Origin: Halichondria panicea
Lineage: Eukaryota; Porifera; Demospongiae; Suberitida; Halichondriidae
Direction of reading: 5' to 3'
Length of the DNA stretch: 64,000 bases
Assembly: GCF_963675165.1 (NCBI RefSeq)
Contig: NC_087390.1
Span: 2,928,001-2,992,000, forward strand
Part shown: one piece after another, positions 11,695 through 22,687 of the stretch
Numbering within the stretch: position 1 is the first letter of the stretch
Layout of the letters: every line of letters starts with the position of its first letter
The notes under the pieces: model-generated
Told to the model about the DNA's origin: nothing
The model's input: only the letters and a program-made list of their open reading frames with translations
Databases searched by the model: none
Program-made: the position numbers and the translations under genes

Positions 11695-11933
11695 TACCGT
11701 ATAGCGCAAAATTTTCGAGGCACTTATATTTCGTGGAAGGGCCTCTAAAAGCATTTTGTTGCACAATGTTCGTGGAATGATTGCTTACCGTAAGCCACGC
11801 CTTATAAATTTTGCACGTTATAGCAAATAATTCTAATTGAAGAACAATTTTCGGGACTTAATTTTCGTGTAGGATTGCTAACCCCACGAAATCAGCGAAA
11901 ATTAAGCCCCTCGAAATTTCGCGCTATATGGTA
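11695..11933. mobile_element. MITE-like fold-back element (TACCGTATAGCGC subfamily)
   Basis: The left arm TACCGTATAGCGCAAAATTT and the right arm, read in reverse complement, TACCATATAGCGCGAAATTT define a 239-bp non-coding element. The interior repeats the TTTCGTGG and CCACGAAA motifs seen in the 440-649 element. The outer 12 bp are shared while the interior differs, so this is a separate subfamily. Confidence 0.7.
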
Positions 11934-12047
11934 TAGATCTTCTAATTATATAAATTATAATATAAATCTCTGGCTCTATATATAGATCTGATTGTGGAGC
12001 AGCCCCATAGTCATAGGTGACTTCCAGTGCAGACACCTATATAACCT

Positions 12048-12128
12048 AGCCCTCGTTCCCAGTTGAGTTGTCTCTAGCTAGGCCGCCAACTCAACTTCGT
12101 AAAAAAAACGGCCTGGGACCGAGGCTAC
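12048..12128. repeat. Small inverted-repeat element (TAGCC-CTCG-TCCCAG ends)
   Basis: The left TAGCCCTCGTTCCCAG and the right CTGGGACCGAGGCTA are imperfect inverted copies around a second inverted pair (GTTGAGTTG and CAACTCAAC). Related single ends occur at 10801-10818 and 39210-39228 (CTGGAATCGAGGCTA). Confidence 0.45.
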
Positions 12129-12565
12129 CTATGACCCTGCTCTCTCTGCTTAGACACTTATAATAAAATGTAGATCTAGTTTAGATTGTATACATAATAA
12201 ATGGGGTCAAAAGTATAGACTGTTATAGATCTAGCCTTGGCTTCAGCACAATGGCCAATATAATTATGCTCTTTAAAGTCTGCTCTCTATCAACTCTTAC
12301 ATCACTGCATGATCTCCACTGAAACGTGTAGAATTAATATGGAGTCCGAGAGATAGGTAATCCGTGTAGATATAGTTGAGGTAGGTATAGATACAGTTGA
12401 TGCACTGGCACTATTATTTTATTGAGCAACATGATATTGTGTTTTCTACATGAATTAATTGCCTCTTACATAGCTACGTTTCTATAACGGCATGCTCTCT
12501 TAGTACATACTGAAGTACATCACGTGTACCATAAGGTTAACATAATTATGCTTCACTTCGATTAC

Positions 12566-12572
12566 TATAAAA
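12566..12572 (+). promoter_or_regulatory. TATA box of array copy 1
   Basis: TATAAAA lies 58 bp before the copy-1 ATG, with a following GGCTTGCATTAGCTTGTGG that is a diverged form of AAGCTTGCATTAATTTTGTC upstream of the other copies. It suggests a short 5'UTR. Confidence 0.4.
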
Positions 12573-12629
12573 CTCATACACACTAAAGGCTTGCATTAGC
12601 TTGTGGTAGTGCATGGTGTCTCAACAGCC

Positions 12630-14392
12630 ATGACTGAAAAGTTGCTTTCGATCTGTCTCTTGGTCATTGCAATAGTTTCATTGACCGTTGGACAACAAGG
12701 TAGACAATTAATGTGTTATAAAAACCGTATTTTATTGTCTGTACAGTTTACCTGACACTGGGATCTGGCCCTGTCATCACCACTGACAATACGAATATCC
12801 TCATTACTACCATTGGAGAGGATGCTCTGGGTGGTCTTCCTTCTCTCACCTGTCACACTGACCTCACTGGCTGCTGTAGAAGTAATGCTGACAACAATGG
12901 TAATGGAGGGCTGGGACAGTGGGCGTATCCTGATGGGAGTGTGATACTGGGCAATGGTTATGGACAGCAGTTCTACAGGATAAGGAATGCACCTCAGCTT
13001 ATCAGACTAAATCGTAGAGAATCTAACAATCCCCTCACTCCAACCGGGTCGTACTGTTGTACCGTACCAACTACTGGAGGAGAAATGACCCTTTGTGTCA
13101 ACCTGGGTAAGTGTGATGATCGTTAGATGATCGTTGTGTTAAATGGAATACGTCAATGCAGTTGTGTGCTTGTCCCTTCCTCCTCTGACTAATGGGATGC
13201 TCTCCTACTCTGACCAAACACAAGGTCAGGGCACTGTGGCTACTTACAGCTGTAACCATGGTCGCAATCTTGATGGAGACGCCACCAGGACTTGTGATAG
13301 TAATGGAGTATGGAGTGGATCAGTTCCAATCTGTCAATGTATGTTCCAGTTCATAGTATCATATAACTTAAGAGAGTCATGAACTACCCCCCCCCCCCAT
13401 GCATGCATGGCTACCATTATTCCAGTCACATGTTCTGATGATCTCCCGATCATTACCAATGGAGGCGTAACCTATGCTGGTGGGTCCACTAACAACAGAC
13501 CATTGGGTGCTACTGCTATGTACATCTGTTTCCGTCCCTACCGCCTGGTTGGAGTGTCAGTGAGGACCTGTGAAAGTAATGGAACCTGGAGCTCATCAAC
13601 AGCTCCGGTGTGTCAGCGTGAGTGGAATAGAGTGTGGACTATATGTGTTTTCAGGCTATTCCCTGCATGCATGCAGGTATAATATGCTCTGATTTATCCT
13701 TACCAACAAGCGGGATGATCACCTACAGTGATGGATCCACTAATAACAGACCAGTCAACAGCAGCGCTACACACAGCTGTAATGCTGGTTACACTCTCAC
13801 TGGAGGAGACACAAGGTTTTGTCTTCATGACGGGACCTGGAGTGAATCAGCTTCAGTGTGTCAGCGTAAGTGGAATAGAATATGGTTTATAATCATATTT
13901 GTTTAATTATAAAATGAACATGTACACAGCACAAACAATAATACAGCTAAAGTTTGGACCAACAAGTCATTGCCTCCACTGGAATGTAAGTTATTTTAAT
14001 CACTCAATATACCTATTGTGATAAGTTGGCAGGAAGGTAAAGCTGCAACCATAAGTGGAAACATGCGACAGACAATTTATGAAGTCATAGCAAGAAGCAA
14101 CAAAGACATCCCACTGGCCAATATCGATGGTGGTGTGTTCAGTTGCCGCACATCTCAAAACTACACAACATTCCGAACCACGATTGACGGAACAGCAAAT
14201 ACGAATTCATTGAGAGCAGCTGCCGTTATCCAGGAGTGGGTGGAGTCTGGACCTGTGATGAGGGTGGAGTGGTATCTGGTGGATGTTATCGGTGGCAAGT
14301 GCCCAGTTGTCATTGACTCCCTGAGTGAGGAAGAATGTATAGAGAACCAGTGTATGGAGAGTTGCTTGGCTGTGTGCAGGGCGAGGGGGTAG
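12630..14392 (+). CDS. Array copy 1: secreted Ig-like/3x sushi/novel C-terminal domain protein (intact)
   Basis: Seven exons join in phase with GT/AG borders: 12630-12699, 12747-13106, 13162-13338, 13426-13617, 13677-13865, 13930-13985 and 14033-14392. They encode 467 residues. Exon 1 is a signal peptide (MTEKLLSICLLVIAIVSLTV). Exon 2 is a Cys-rich, Ig-like-looking domain: SLTCHTDL, then GQWAYPDG, then PTGSYCCTVP. Exons 3-5 each encode one sushi/CCP module with the four-Cys, GxW, C-x-x pattern (for example CSDDLPIITNGG ... GTWSSSTAPVC). The last two exons encode an unrecognised domain starting IIQLKFGPTSHCLHWN and rich in conserved Cys. All CCP exons are phase 1-1, so they can be skipped or duplicated without frame loss. 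I infer an extracellular role in recognition, adhesion or defence. This copy has the most diverged 5' flank and founder-like signal peptide. Confidence 0.82.
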
Positions 14393-14774
14393 ACATAATA
14401 CTCATAGTGGGACTCAGCTTTATAGCTTTAATTAATGTGGAAAAAGATAACAACAGTGAACACTAAGTCTTACATACTATAGATGTATATAGATGTTAGT
14501 TTTGTGGACAAATTGTGTACAGCGTGCATATGTAGTGGTCTTTGATGAAAACTGTTTCGCCTACGTATCGGATATGAGTGAGCGGAGGGAGTGTGGCCTA
14601 ACCACACCCTAGCAACATAGTTATAAGACACGAAACTATGATTATATTATTTTTACAGGACAGTGCATGCATGATGTATACATGTATAGAAACAATGTTT
14701 TCTGCATACTTAACTTGTAGCTACATAATGAAAATTGTGAAGAACTAGCTCTGTCTGACCATAATTATATTGAT

Positions 14775-15074
14775 ATGATCAGACTATAATCAAGCAGGCT
14801 AAACCTTTATCCTTAAACAGACGTACATGTGTATGTAGTGTCTGTGAGTGCATGACGTACTGTATGTATAGGCTATATACATGTATAATTGTCTGTGCAT
14901 GTGTTTACATAGCTAATGGGTATCGCATTTCAGTTAAAAGCCCCATACTACAATTAATGTTACGCTAGATCTATGTATACTGTATGTGAACGTCATAAGG
15001 TGGTCATTTGCTGTCTCGATCCCATACGCTACAAAGCTTGCATTAATTTTGTTGTGTGTAAGTGCGTTGTAATT
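14775..15074 (+). promoter_or_regulatory. Conserved upstream block of the array (copy 2 instance)
   Basis: About 300 bp upstream of the signal-peptide exon are nearly identical in five copies: here, 17184-17481, 19853-20158, 22374-22687 and 26298-26591. Fixed landmarks are AGGCTAAACCTTTATCCTTA, GTGAGTGCATGACGTACTGT, GCATGTGTTTACATAGCTAA and TACGCTACAAAGCTTGCATT. Copies 1 and 6 lack it. It probably contains the promoter and 5'UTR, but recent duplication alone could explain the identity. In copies 4 and 7 the block is open in frame with the signal peptide, so upstream ATGs exist. Confidence 0.45.
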
Positions 15075-16851
15075 ATGCCTGGAAAGTTTCTATCTGTCTC
15101 TCTCTTGGTCACCACAGTAGTTCAGTTGGTCACTGGACAACAAAGATAATCCCAATGTGTATTGTTGCTATAAATTGTCACCTGATACAGTTTACCTGAC
15201 ACTGGGATCGGGTCCTCGTATCATTACGAACAATGTGGATATCCTCATCACTGACATTGGAGAGGATGCTGATGGTGGTCATCCTTCTCTCACCTGTCAC
15301 ACTGACCTCACTGTCTGCTGTAGAAGTGCTGCTGACAACAATGGTAATGGAGGACTGGGACAGTGGACGTATCCTGATGGGAATTTGATACTAGGCAATG
15401 GTGCCTCAGCGACTGCTGGACAGCAGTTCTACATTAACAGGAATGCACCTCAGCTCATCAGACTAGACCGTAGAGAAACTAATAACCTCTTCTCTCCAAC
15501 CGGATCTTACTGTTGTACTATACCAACTACTGGAGGAGAGATGACCCTCTGTGCCAACCTGGGTAAGTGTGTTGATCGTTATTTTAAATGGAATATGTCA
15601 ATGCAGTTGTGTGCTTGTCCCTTCCTCCTCTGACTAATGGGATGCTCTCCTACTCTGACTCAACACTGGGTGAGAACACTGTGGCCACCTACACCTGTAA
15701 CACTGGTGGCTACACCCTCAATGGAGGCAGCACCAGGACTTGTGGGAATGATGGAGTATGGAGTGGATCAGCTCCAACCTGTCAATGTATGTTCCAGTTC
15801 ATAGTATAATATAACTTAGGAGAGTCATGAACTACCCCCCCCCCCCCCATGCATGCATGGCTATCATTATTCCAGTCACATGTTCTGATGATCTCCCGAT
15901 CATTACCAATGGAGGCGTAACCTATGCTGGTGAGTCCACTAACAACAGACCATTGGGTGCTACTGCTATGTACATCTGTTTCCGTCCCTACCGCCTGGTT
16001 GGAGTGTCAGTGAGGACCTGTGAAAGTAATGGAACCTGGAGCTCATCAACAGCTCCGGTGTGTCAGCGTGAGTGGAATAGAGTGTGGACTATATGTGTTT
16101 TCAGGCTATTCCCTGCATGCATGCAGGTATAATATGCTCTGATTTATCCTTACCAACAAGCGGGATGATCACCTACAGTGATGGATCCACTAACAACAGA
16201 CCAGTCAACAGCAGCGCTACACACAGCTGTAATACTGGTTACACTCTCACTGGAGAAGACACAAGGTTTTGTCTTCATGACGGGACCTGGAGTGGATCAG
16301 CTTCAGTGTGTCAGCGTAAGTGGAATAGAATATGGTTTATATAATCATGAGTGTATCGTTATAAAATGAACATGCATGTACACAGCACAAACAATAATAC
16401 AGCTGAAGTTTGGACCAACAAGTCATTGCCTCCACTGGAATGTAAGTTATTTAAGTAGTCACTCGATATACCTATTGTGATAAGTTGGCAGGAGGGTAAA
16501 GCTGCAACCATAAGTGGAAACATGCGACAGGCAATCTATGAAGTCATAGCAAGAAGCAACAAAGACATCCCACTGGCCAATATCGATGGTGGTGTGTTCA
16601 GTTGCCGCACATCTCAAAACTACACAACATTCCGAACCACGATTGACGGAACAGCAAATACGAATTCATTGAAAGCAGCTGCCGTTATCCAGGAGTGGGT
16701 GGAGTCTGGACCTGTGGTGAGGGTGGAGTGGTATCTGGTGGATGTTATCGGTGGCAAGTGTCCAGTTGTCATTGACTCCCTGAGTGAGGAAGAATGTATA
16801 GAGAACCAGTGTGTGGAGAGTTGCTTGGCTGTGTGCAGGGCAAGGGGGTAG
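15075..16851 (+). pseudogene. Array copy 2: same architecture, single lesion at the first splice donor
   Basis: Exon 1 (ATG 15075) encodes MPGKFLSVSLLVTTVVQLVT. Where other copies read CAACAAGGTAGATAATCC, this copy reads CAACAAAGATAATCC, a 3-bp deletion that removes the GT donor. Unspliced, the frame ends at TAA 15147-15149, right after the signal peptide. All downstream exons are open and phase-correct: 15191-15562, 15607-15786, 15876-16067, 16127-16315, 16386-16441 and 16492-16851. They encode the Ig-like domain, three CCPs (CCP1 of the YSDSTLGENT type) and the full C-terminal domain. CCP2 and CCP3 are almost identical to copy 1. The gene is either recently silenced, mis-assembled at this site, or uses another first exon or an internal start lacking a signal peptide. 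Confidence 0.65.
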
Positions 16852-17481
16852 ACATAATACTTAGTGGGACTAAGATTAATGTGAAAAGATAACAACAGTG
16901 AACACTATAAGTCTTACGTAGATTGTTAACTTTATGTTTTGTACAAATTGTGTACAGCATGCACATGTAGTGGTCTTTGACGAGAACTGTTCCGCCTACG
17001 TATCGGCAATGAGTGAGCGGAGGGAGTGCACGTGGCCTAACCACACCCTATAACAACATAATTATAAGAGACGAATTATTGTTTTTACAGGACAACAGGG
17101 ATGCATGTAGAAACAATGTTTTTTGCATACTTACTTACTTGCTACATAATGAAAATTGTGAATGTTAAAGAGACCATTGATTATGATCAGACTATAATTA
17201 TGATCAAGCAGGCTAAACCTTTATCCTTAAACAGACGTACATGTGTATGTAGTCTCTGTGAGTGCATGACGTACTGTATGTATATAGGCTATGTACATGT
17301 ATAATTGTCTGTGCATGTGTTTACATAGCTAATGGGTATTGCATTTCAGTTAAAAGTCCATACTACAATTAACGTTACGCTAGATCTATGTATACTGTAT
17401 GTGAACGTCATAAGGGGGTCATTTGCTGTCTCGATCCCATATGCTACAAAGCTTGCATTAATTTTGTCGTGTGCTGTAATT

Positions 17482-19526
17482 ATGCCTGGAAAGTTGATAT
17501 TTATCTCTCTATTGGTCACCACAATAGTTCAGTTGATCACTGGACAACAAGGTACATGTACATGTAGATAATCTCCATGTTACTATAAGTTGTCACCTGA
17601 TACAGTTTACCTGACACTGGGATCGGGTCTTCCTATCACTACGAACAATGTGGAGATCCTCATCACTGACATTGGAGAGGATGCTGTGGGTGGTCTTCCT
17701 TCTCTCACCTGTCACACTGACCTCACTACCTGCTGTAGAAGTGGTGACAACAATGGTAATGGAGGACTGGGACAGTGGACGTATTCTGATGGGAGTGTGT
17801 TACTGCAAAATGGTGGCTCAACGAATGTTGGAGATCAATTCTACGTTGTTAGGGGAGCACCTCAGCTTATCAGACTGCATCGTAGAGATTATAACAATCC
17901 CCTCACTCCAACCGGATCCTACTGTTGTACCGCACCAACTGACGGAGGAATAGAAAGGACCCTCTGTGTCAACCTGGGTAAGTGTGATAATCGTTATGTT
18001 AAATGGAATACGTCAATGCAGTTGTGTGCTTCCTCCACTGACTAATGGGATGCTCTCCTACTCCGACTCAACACTGGGTGAGAACACCGTGGCCACCTAC
18101 ATCTGTAACACTGGTGGCTACACCCTCAATGGAGGCAGCACTAGGACTTGTGGGAGTGATGGAGTATGGAGTGGATCAGCTCCAACCTGTCAATGTATGT
18201 TCCAGTTCAGAGTATCATATAACTTAGGAGAGCCATGAACTACCATGCATGCATGGCTACCATCATTCCAGTCACATGTTCTGATGATCTCCCGATCATT
18301 ACCAATGGAGGCATAACCTATGCTGGTGGGTCCACTAACAACAGACCATTGGGTGCTACTGCTATGTACATCTGTTTCCGTCCCTACCGCCTGGTTGGAT
18401 TGTCAATGAGGACTTGTGGTAGTGATGGAATGTGGAGCTCGTCAACAGCTCCAGTATGTCAGCGTGAGTGAAATAGAATGTGGACTACTGCATGTACCTA
18501 TATAGGCTATTCCCATGCATGCAGGTGTATGCTCTGATTTACCCGTACCAACAAACGGGATGATCACCTACAGTGATGGATCCACTAACAACAGACCAGT
18601 CGACACCAGTGCTACACACAGCTGTAATAATGGAACACTCTCTCTGGAGGGGATACAAGGTTCTGTCGTTATGGTGGGATCTGGAGCGGATCAGCTTCCG
18701 TGTGTCAACGTAAGTGAAAGCATTCATGCATGCACTCCTGGTATGGAGTATGATATCAACGTATCATTTTAAAATGAAGAAATGTGTACAGAACTTGATA
18801 AGCTTAACTATTATGGATTTGTTTTGCTCAGTGTGCCTGTCTCTCCCTCCTCTGACTAATGGGATGATCTCCTACTCTGACCAAACACAAGGTGAGGGCA
18901 CTGTGGCTACTTACAGCTGTAACCATGGTCACAATCTTGATGGAGACGCCACCAGGACTTGTGAGAGTAATGGAGTGTGGACTGGGTCAGAGTCAACTTG
19001 TCATCGTGAGCATTATTACCCTAAAATGAACAACTCATAATAAAATATTTACATACAGCACAAACAATAATACAGCTTAAGTTTGGACCAACAAGTCATT
19101 GCCTCAACTGGAATGTAAGTTATATAAGTACTCAGTGTACATAACTATAAATCCATAATTTTGCAGGAGGGTAAAGCTGCAACTATAAGTGGAAACCTGC
19201 GACAGACAGTCTACAAAGTTATAGCTAAAAACAGTGAAGGCATCTCATTGGCCAATATCGATGATGGTGTGTTCAGTTGCCGCACATCTCAAAAGTACAC
19301 AACATTCCGAACCACGATTGATGGAACAGCAAACTAATTCGTCAAGAGCAGCTGCCGTTATCCAGGAGTGGGGGTGGAGTCTGGACCTGTGATGAGGGTG
19401 GAGTGGTATCTGGTCAATGTTATCGGTGGCAAGTGCCCAGTTGTTATTGACTCCTTGAGTGAGGAAGAATGTATAGAGAACCAGTGTGTGGAGAGTTGCT
19501 TGGCTGTGTGCAGGGCGAGGGGGTAG
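17482..19526 (+). pseudogene. Array copy 3: four-CCP copy with multiple frame lesions
   Basis: The signal exon is 17482-17551 (MPGKLIFISLLVTTIVQLIT) and the Ig-like exon 17606-17977; both are intact. CCP1 (18022-18194) has a 7-bp deletion at its start that shifts the expected phase into a TGA. CCP2 (18272-18463) is intact. CCP3 (18525-18709) has lost one base (GGAACACT for GGATATACT). CCP4 (18832-19005) is intact. The C-terminal exons (19059-19114 and 19167-19526) carry a 2-bp deletion giving an in-frame TAA (GCA AAC TAA) and a compensating GG insertion further on. Three independent lesions make a pseudogene very likely, though the first half could still produce a truncated secreted protein if CCP1 is skipped. 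Confidence 0.8.
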
Positions 19527-20158
19527 ACATAATAATTAGTGGGACTCAGCTTTATAGCTTTAATTAATAACAGTGAACACTAAGTCTTACGTACTATAGA
19601 TGGCTTAAATGTTTTGTGGACAAATTGTGTACAGCGTGCACATGTAGTGGTCTTTGACGAGAACTGTTCCGCCTATACGTATATCGGCAATGAGTGAGCG
19701 GAGGGAGTGTGGCCTAACCACACCCTAGCAACATAGTTATAAGAGACGAAAAACTATTGTTTTTACAGGACAGTGATGTAGAAACAATGTTTTCTGCATA
19801 CTTAACTTGTAGCTACATAATGAAAATTGTGAATATTATCAGACTATCGATTATGATCAGACTATGATCAACCAGGCTAAACCTTTATCCTTAAACAGAC
19901 GTACATGTGTATGTATGTAGTCTGTGTGAGTGCATGACGTACTGCATGTATAGACATGTATAATTGTCTGTGCATGTGTTTACATAGCTAATGGGGTTAT
20001 TCCTTATGCATTTCAGTTAAAAGCCCATGCTACAATAAACGTTACGCTATAGATCTATGTATACTGTATGTGAACGTCATAAGGTGGTCATTTGCTGTCT
20101 AGATCCCATACGCTACAAAGCTTGCATTAATTTTGTCGTGTGCAAGTACGTTGTAATT

Positions 20159-22030
20159 ATGCCTGGAAAGTTGCTATCTATCTCTCTCTTGGTCATCACA
20201 CTAGTTCAGTTGGTCACTGGACAACAAGGTAAACAATCTCTATGTGTAAATGTTGCTATAAATTATATTGTTCACCTGATACAGTTTACCTGACACTGGG
20301 ATCGGGTCCTCCTATCACTACGAACAATGTGGATATATCTATCACTGACATTGGAGAGGATGCTTTTAGTGATGGTCTTCCTTCTCTCACCTGTCACACT
20401 GACCTCACTACCTGCTGTAGAAGTGCTGCTGACAACAATGGTAATGGAGGACTGGGACAGTGGACGTATCCTGATGGGAGTGTGATACTGAACAGTGGTG
20501 CCTCAGCGTATGATGGACAGCACTTCTACATTAACAGGAATGCACCTCAGCTTATCAGACTGGCTCGTAGAGATTATAACAACCCTCTCACTCCAACCGG
20601 GTCCTACTGTTGTACCGTACCAACTACTGGAGGAGATATGACCCTCTGTGCCAACCTGGGTAAGTATGTTGATCGTTATGGTATACGTCCGTGCAGTTTT
20701 TTGCTTGTCCATCATAACTAAATTAAAAGCCATAAACTACGTACGGTACCCCCCATTTTTGCAGCTGGTCCAGCCACATGTTCTGACAATCTCCCCGACA
20801 TTTCTAATGGAGGCGTAACCTATGCTAGTGGGCTCACTAACAACAGACCAGTGGGTGCTACTGCCAGGTACAGCTGTTTTGGTCCCTACAGTCTTGTTGG
20901 AGTGTCAGTGAGGACCTGTCAGAGTGATGGAACCTGGAGCTCGTCACCAGCTCCAGTGTGTCAGCGTGAGTGAAATAGAATGTGGACTAGAGTCTACTGC
21001 ATGTACCTATATAAGCTATTCCCATGCATGCAGGTGTATGCTCTGATTTACCCTTACCAACAAATGGGATGGTCACCTACAGTGATGGATCCTTTAACTA
21101 CAGACCAGTTGGCACCAGTGCTACACACAGCTGTAATAATGGATATACTCTCTCTGGAGGAGACACAAGGTTCTGTCGTTATGGTGGGATCTGGAGTGAA
21201 TCAGCTTCAGTGTGTCAACGTAAGTGGAAGCATTCATGCATGCACTCCTGGTATGGAGTATGATATCATTCTATCCAATTGTTGAATGTATCATTTGAAA
21301 TGTGTACAGAACTTGCTATTATGGATTTGTTTTGCTCAGTGTGCCTGTCTCTCCCTCCTCTGACTAATGGGATGATCTCCTACTCTGACCAAGGTCAGGG
21401 CACTGTGGCTACTTATAGCTGTAACCATGGTCACAATCTTGATGGAGACGCCACCAGGACTTGTGAGAGTAATGGAGTGTGGACTGGGTCAGAGTCAACT
21501 TGTCACCGTGAGCATTATTACCCTAAAATGAACAACTCATAATAACTTATTTACGTACAGCACAAACAATAATACAGCTTAAGTTTGGACCAACAAGTCA
21601 TTGCCTTAACTGGAATGTAAGTTATATAAGTAATAATGCACTCAGTGTACATAACTATAAATCTTTGCAGGAGGGTAAAGCTGCAACTATAAGTGGAAAC
21701 CTGCGACAGATGGTCTACAAAGTTATAGCTAAAAACAGCGAAGGCATCTCATTGGCCAATATCGATGATGGTGTGTTCAGTTGCCGCACATCTCAAAACT
21801 ACACAATATTTCGAACCACAATTGACGGAACAGCAAATACGAATTCATCGAGAGCAGCTGCCGTTATCCAGGAGTGGGTGGAGTCTGGACCTGTGATGAG
21901 GGTGGAGTGGTATCTGGTAGATGTTATCAGTGGCAAGTGTCCAGTTGTCATTGACTCCTTGAGTGAGGAAGAATGTATAGAGAACCAGTGTGTGGAGAGT
22001 TGCTTGGCTGTGTGCAGGGCGAGGGGGTAG
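20159..22030 (+). CDS. Array copy 4: secreted Ig-like/3x sushi/novel C-terminal domain protein (intact)
   Basis: Seven exons in phase (20159-20228, 20285-20659, 20765-20965, 21034-21219, 21340-21507, 21561-21616 and 21671-22030) encode 471 residues. The signal peptide is MPGKLLSISLLVITLVQLVT. The Ig-like domain is complete, with one three-residue variation (DAFSDG). The CCP set is types 2, 3 and 4. The CCP1 exon has been deleted, leaving only its acceptor-side stub (CGTGCAGTTTTTTGCTTGTCC near 20690). The CCP2 exon begins with AGPATCSDNLPDI from a TTTTTTGCAG acceptor and has no in-frame ATG of its own. CCP4 lacks three residues (SDQGQGTV) relative to copies 3 and 6. The C-terminal domain has Asn for His in the HCLHWN motif. 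An in-frame upstream ATG at 20057 exists, but the signal-peptide Met is preferred. Confidence 0.82.
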
Positions 22031-22687
22031 ACATAATAATTAGTGGGACTCAGCTTTATAGCTTTAATTAATAACAGTGAACACTAAGTCTTACGTACTA
22101 TAGATGGCTTAAATGTTTTGTGGACAAATTGTGTACAGCGTGCACATGTAGTGGTCTTTGACGAAAACTGTTCCGCCTATACGTATCGGCAATGAGTGAG
22201 CGGAGGGAGTGTGGCCTAACCACACCCTAGCAACATAGTTATAGGAGACGAATTTATTATATTGTTTTTACAGGACAACAGTGATGCATGTAGAAAATGT
22301 TTTCTGCATACTTAACTTGTAGCTACATAATGAAAATTGTGAATGTTAAAGAACTCTATCAGACCATCGATTATGATCAGACTATAATCAACCAGGCTAA
22401 ACCTTTATCCTTAGACATACAGACGTACATGTGTATGTAGTCTATGTGAGTGCATGACGTACTGTATGTATAGGCTATATACATGTATAATTGTCTGTGC
22501 ATGTGTTTACATAGCTAATGGGGTCATTCCTATTGCATTTCAGTTAAAAAAGCCCATACTAAAATTAACGTTACGCTAGATCCATGTATATACTGTATGT
22601 GAACGTCATAAGTGGGTCATTTGCTGTCTCGATCCCATACGCTACAAAGCTTGCATTAATTTTGTCGTGTGCAAGTGCGTTGTAATT

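Larger units (their letters stand above)
8883..12560. other. Gene-poor intergenic stretch with small repeats
   Basis: No gene is supported. It contains a diverged copy of the 27364-27643 element near 9133-9260, and a local direct repeat of ATAAAATTATACTCTCAA (9301 and 9369). It also has a lone TTATACGGTA end at 9916-9925, a TG microsatellite (about 11250-11287), the fold-back element at 11695-11933 and a small inverted repeat at 12048-12128. The short open frames at 9478-9744, 10114-10365 and 10658-10948 show no motif or coding signature. Confidence 0.55.

Noticed and set aside
16620-17044. Minus-strand open frames over the array C-terminal exons (also near 25695, 28153)
   Set aside because: They recur because the sense exon is duplicated, and they carry no signal peptide, motif or splice support.
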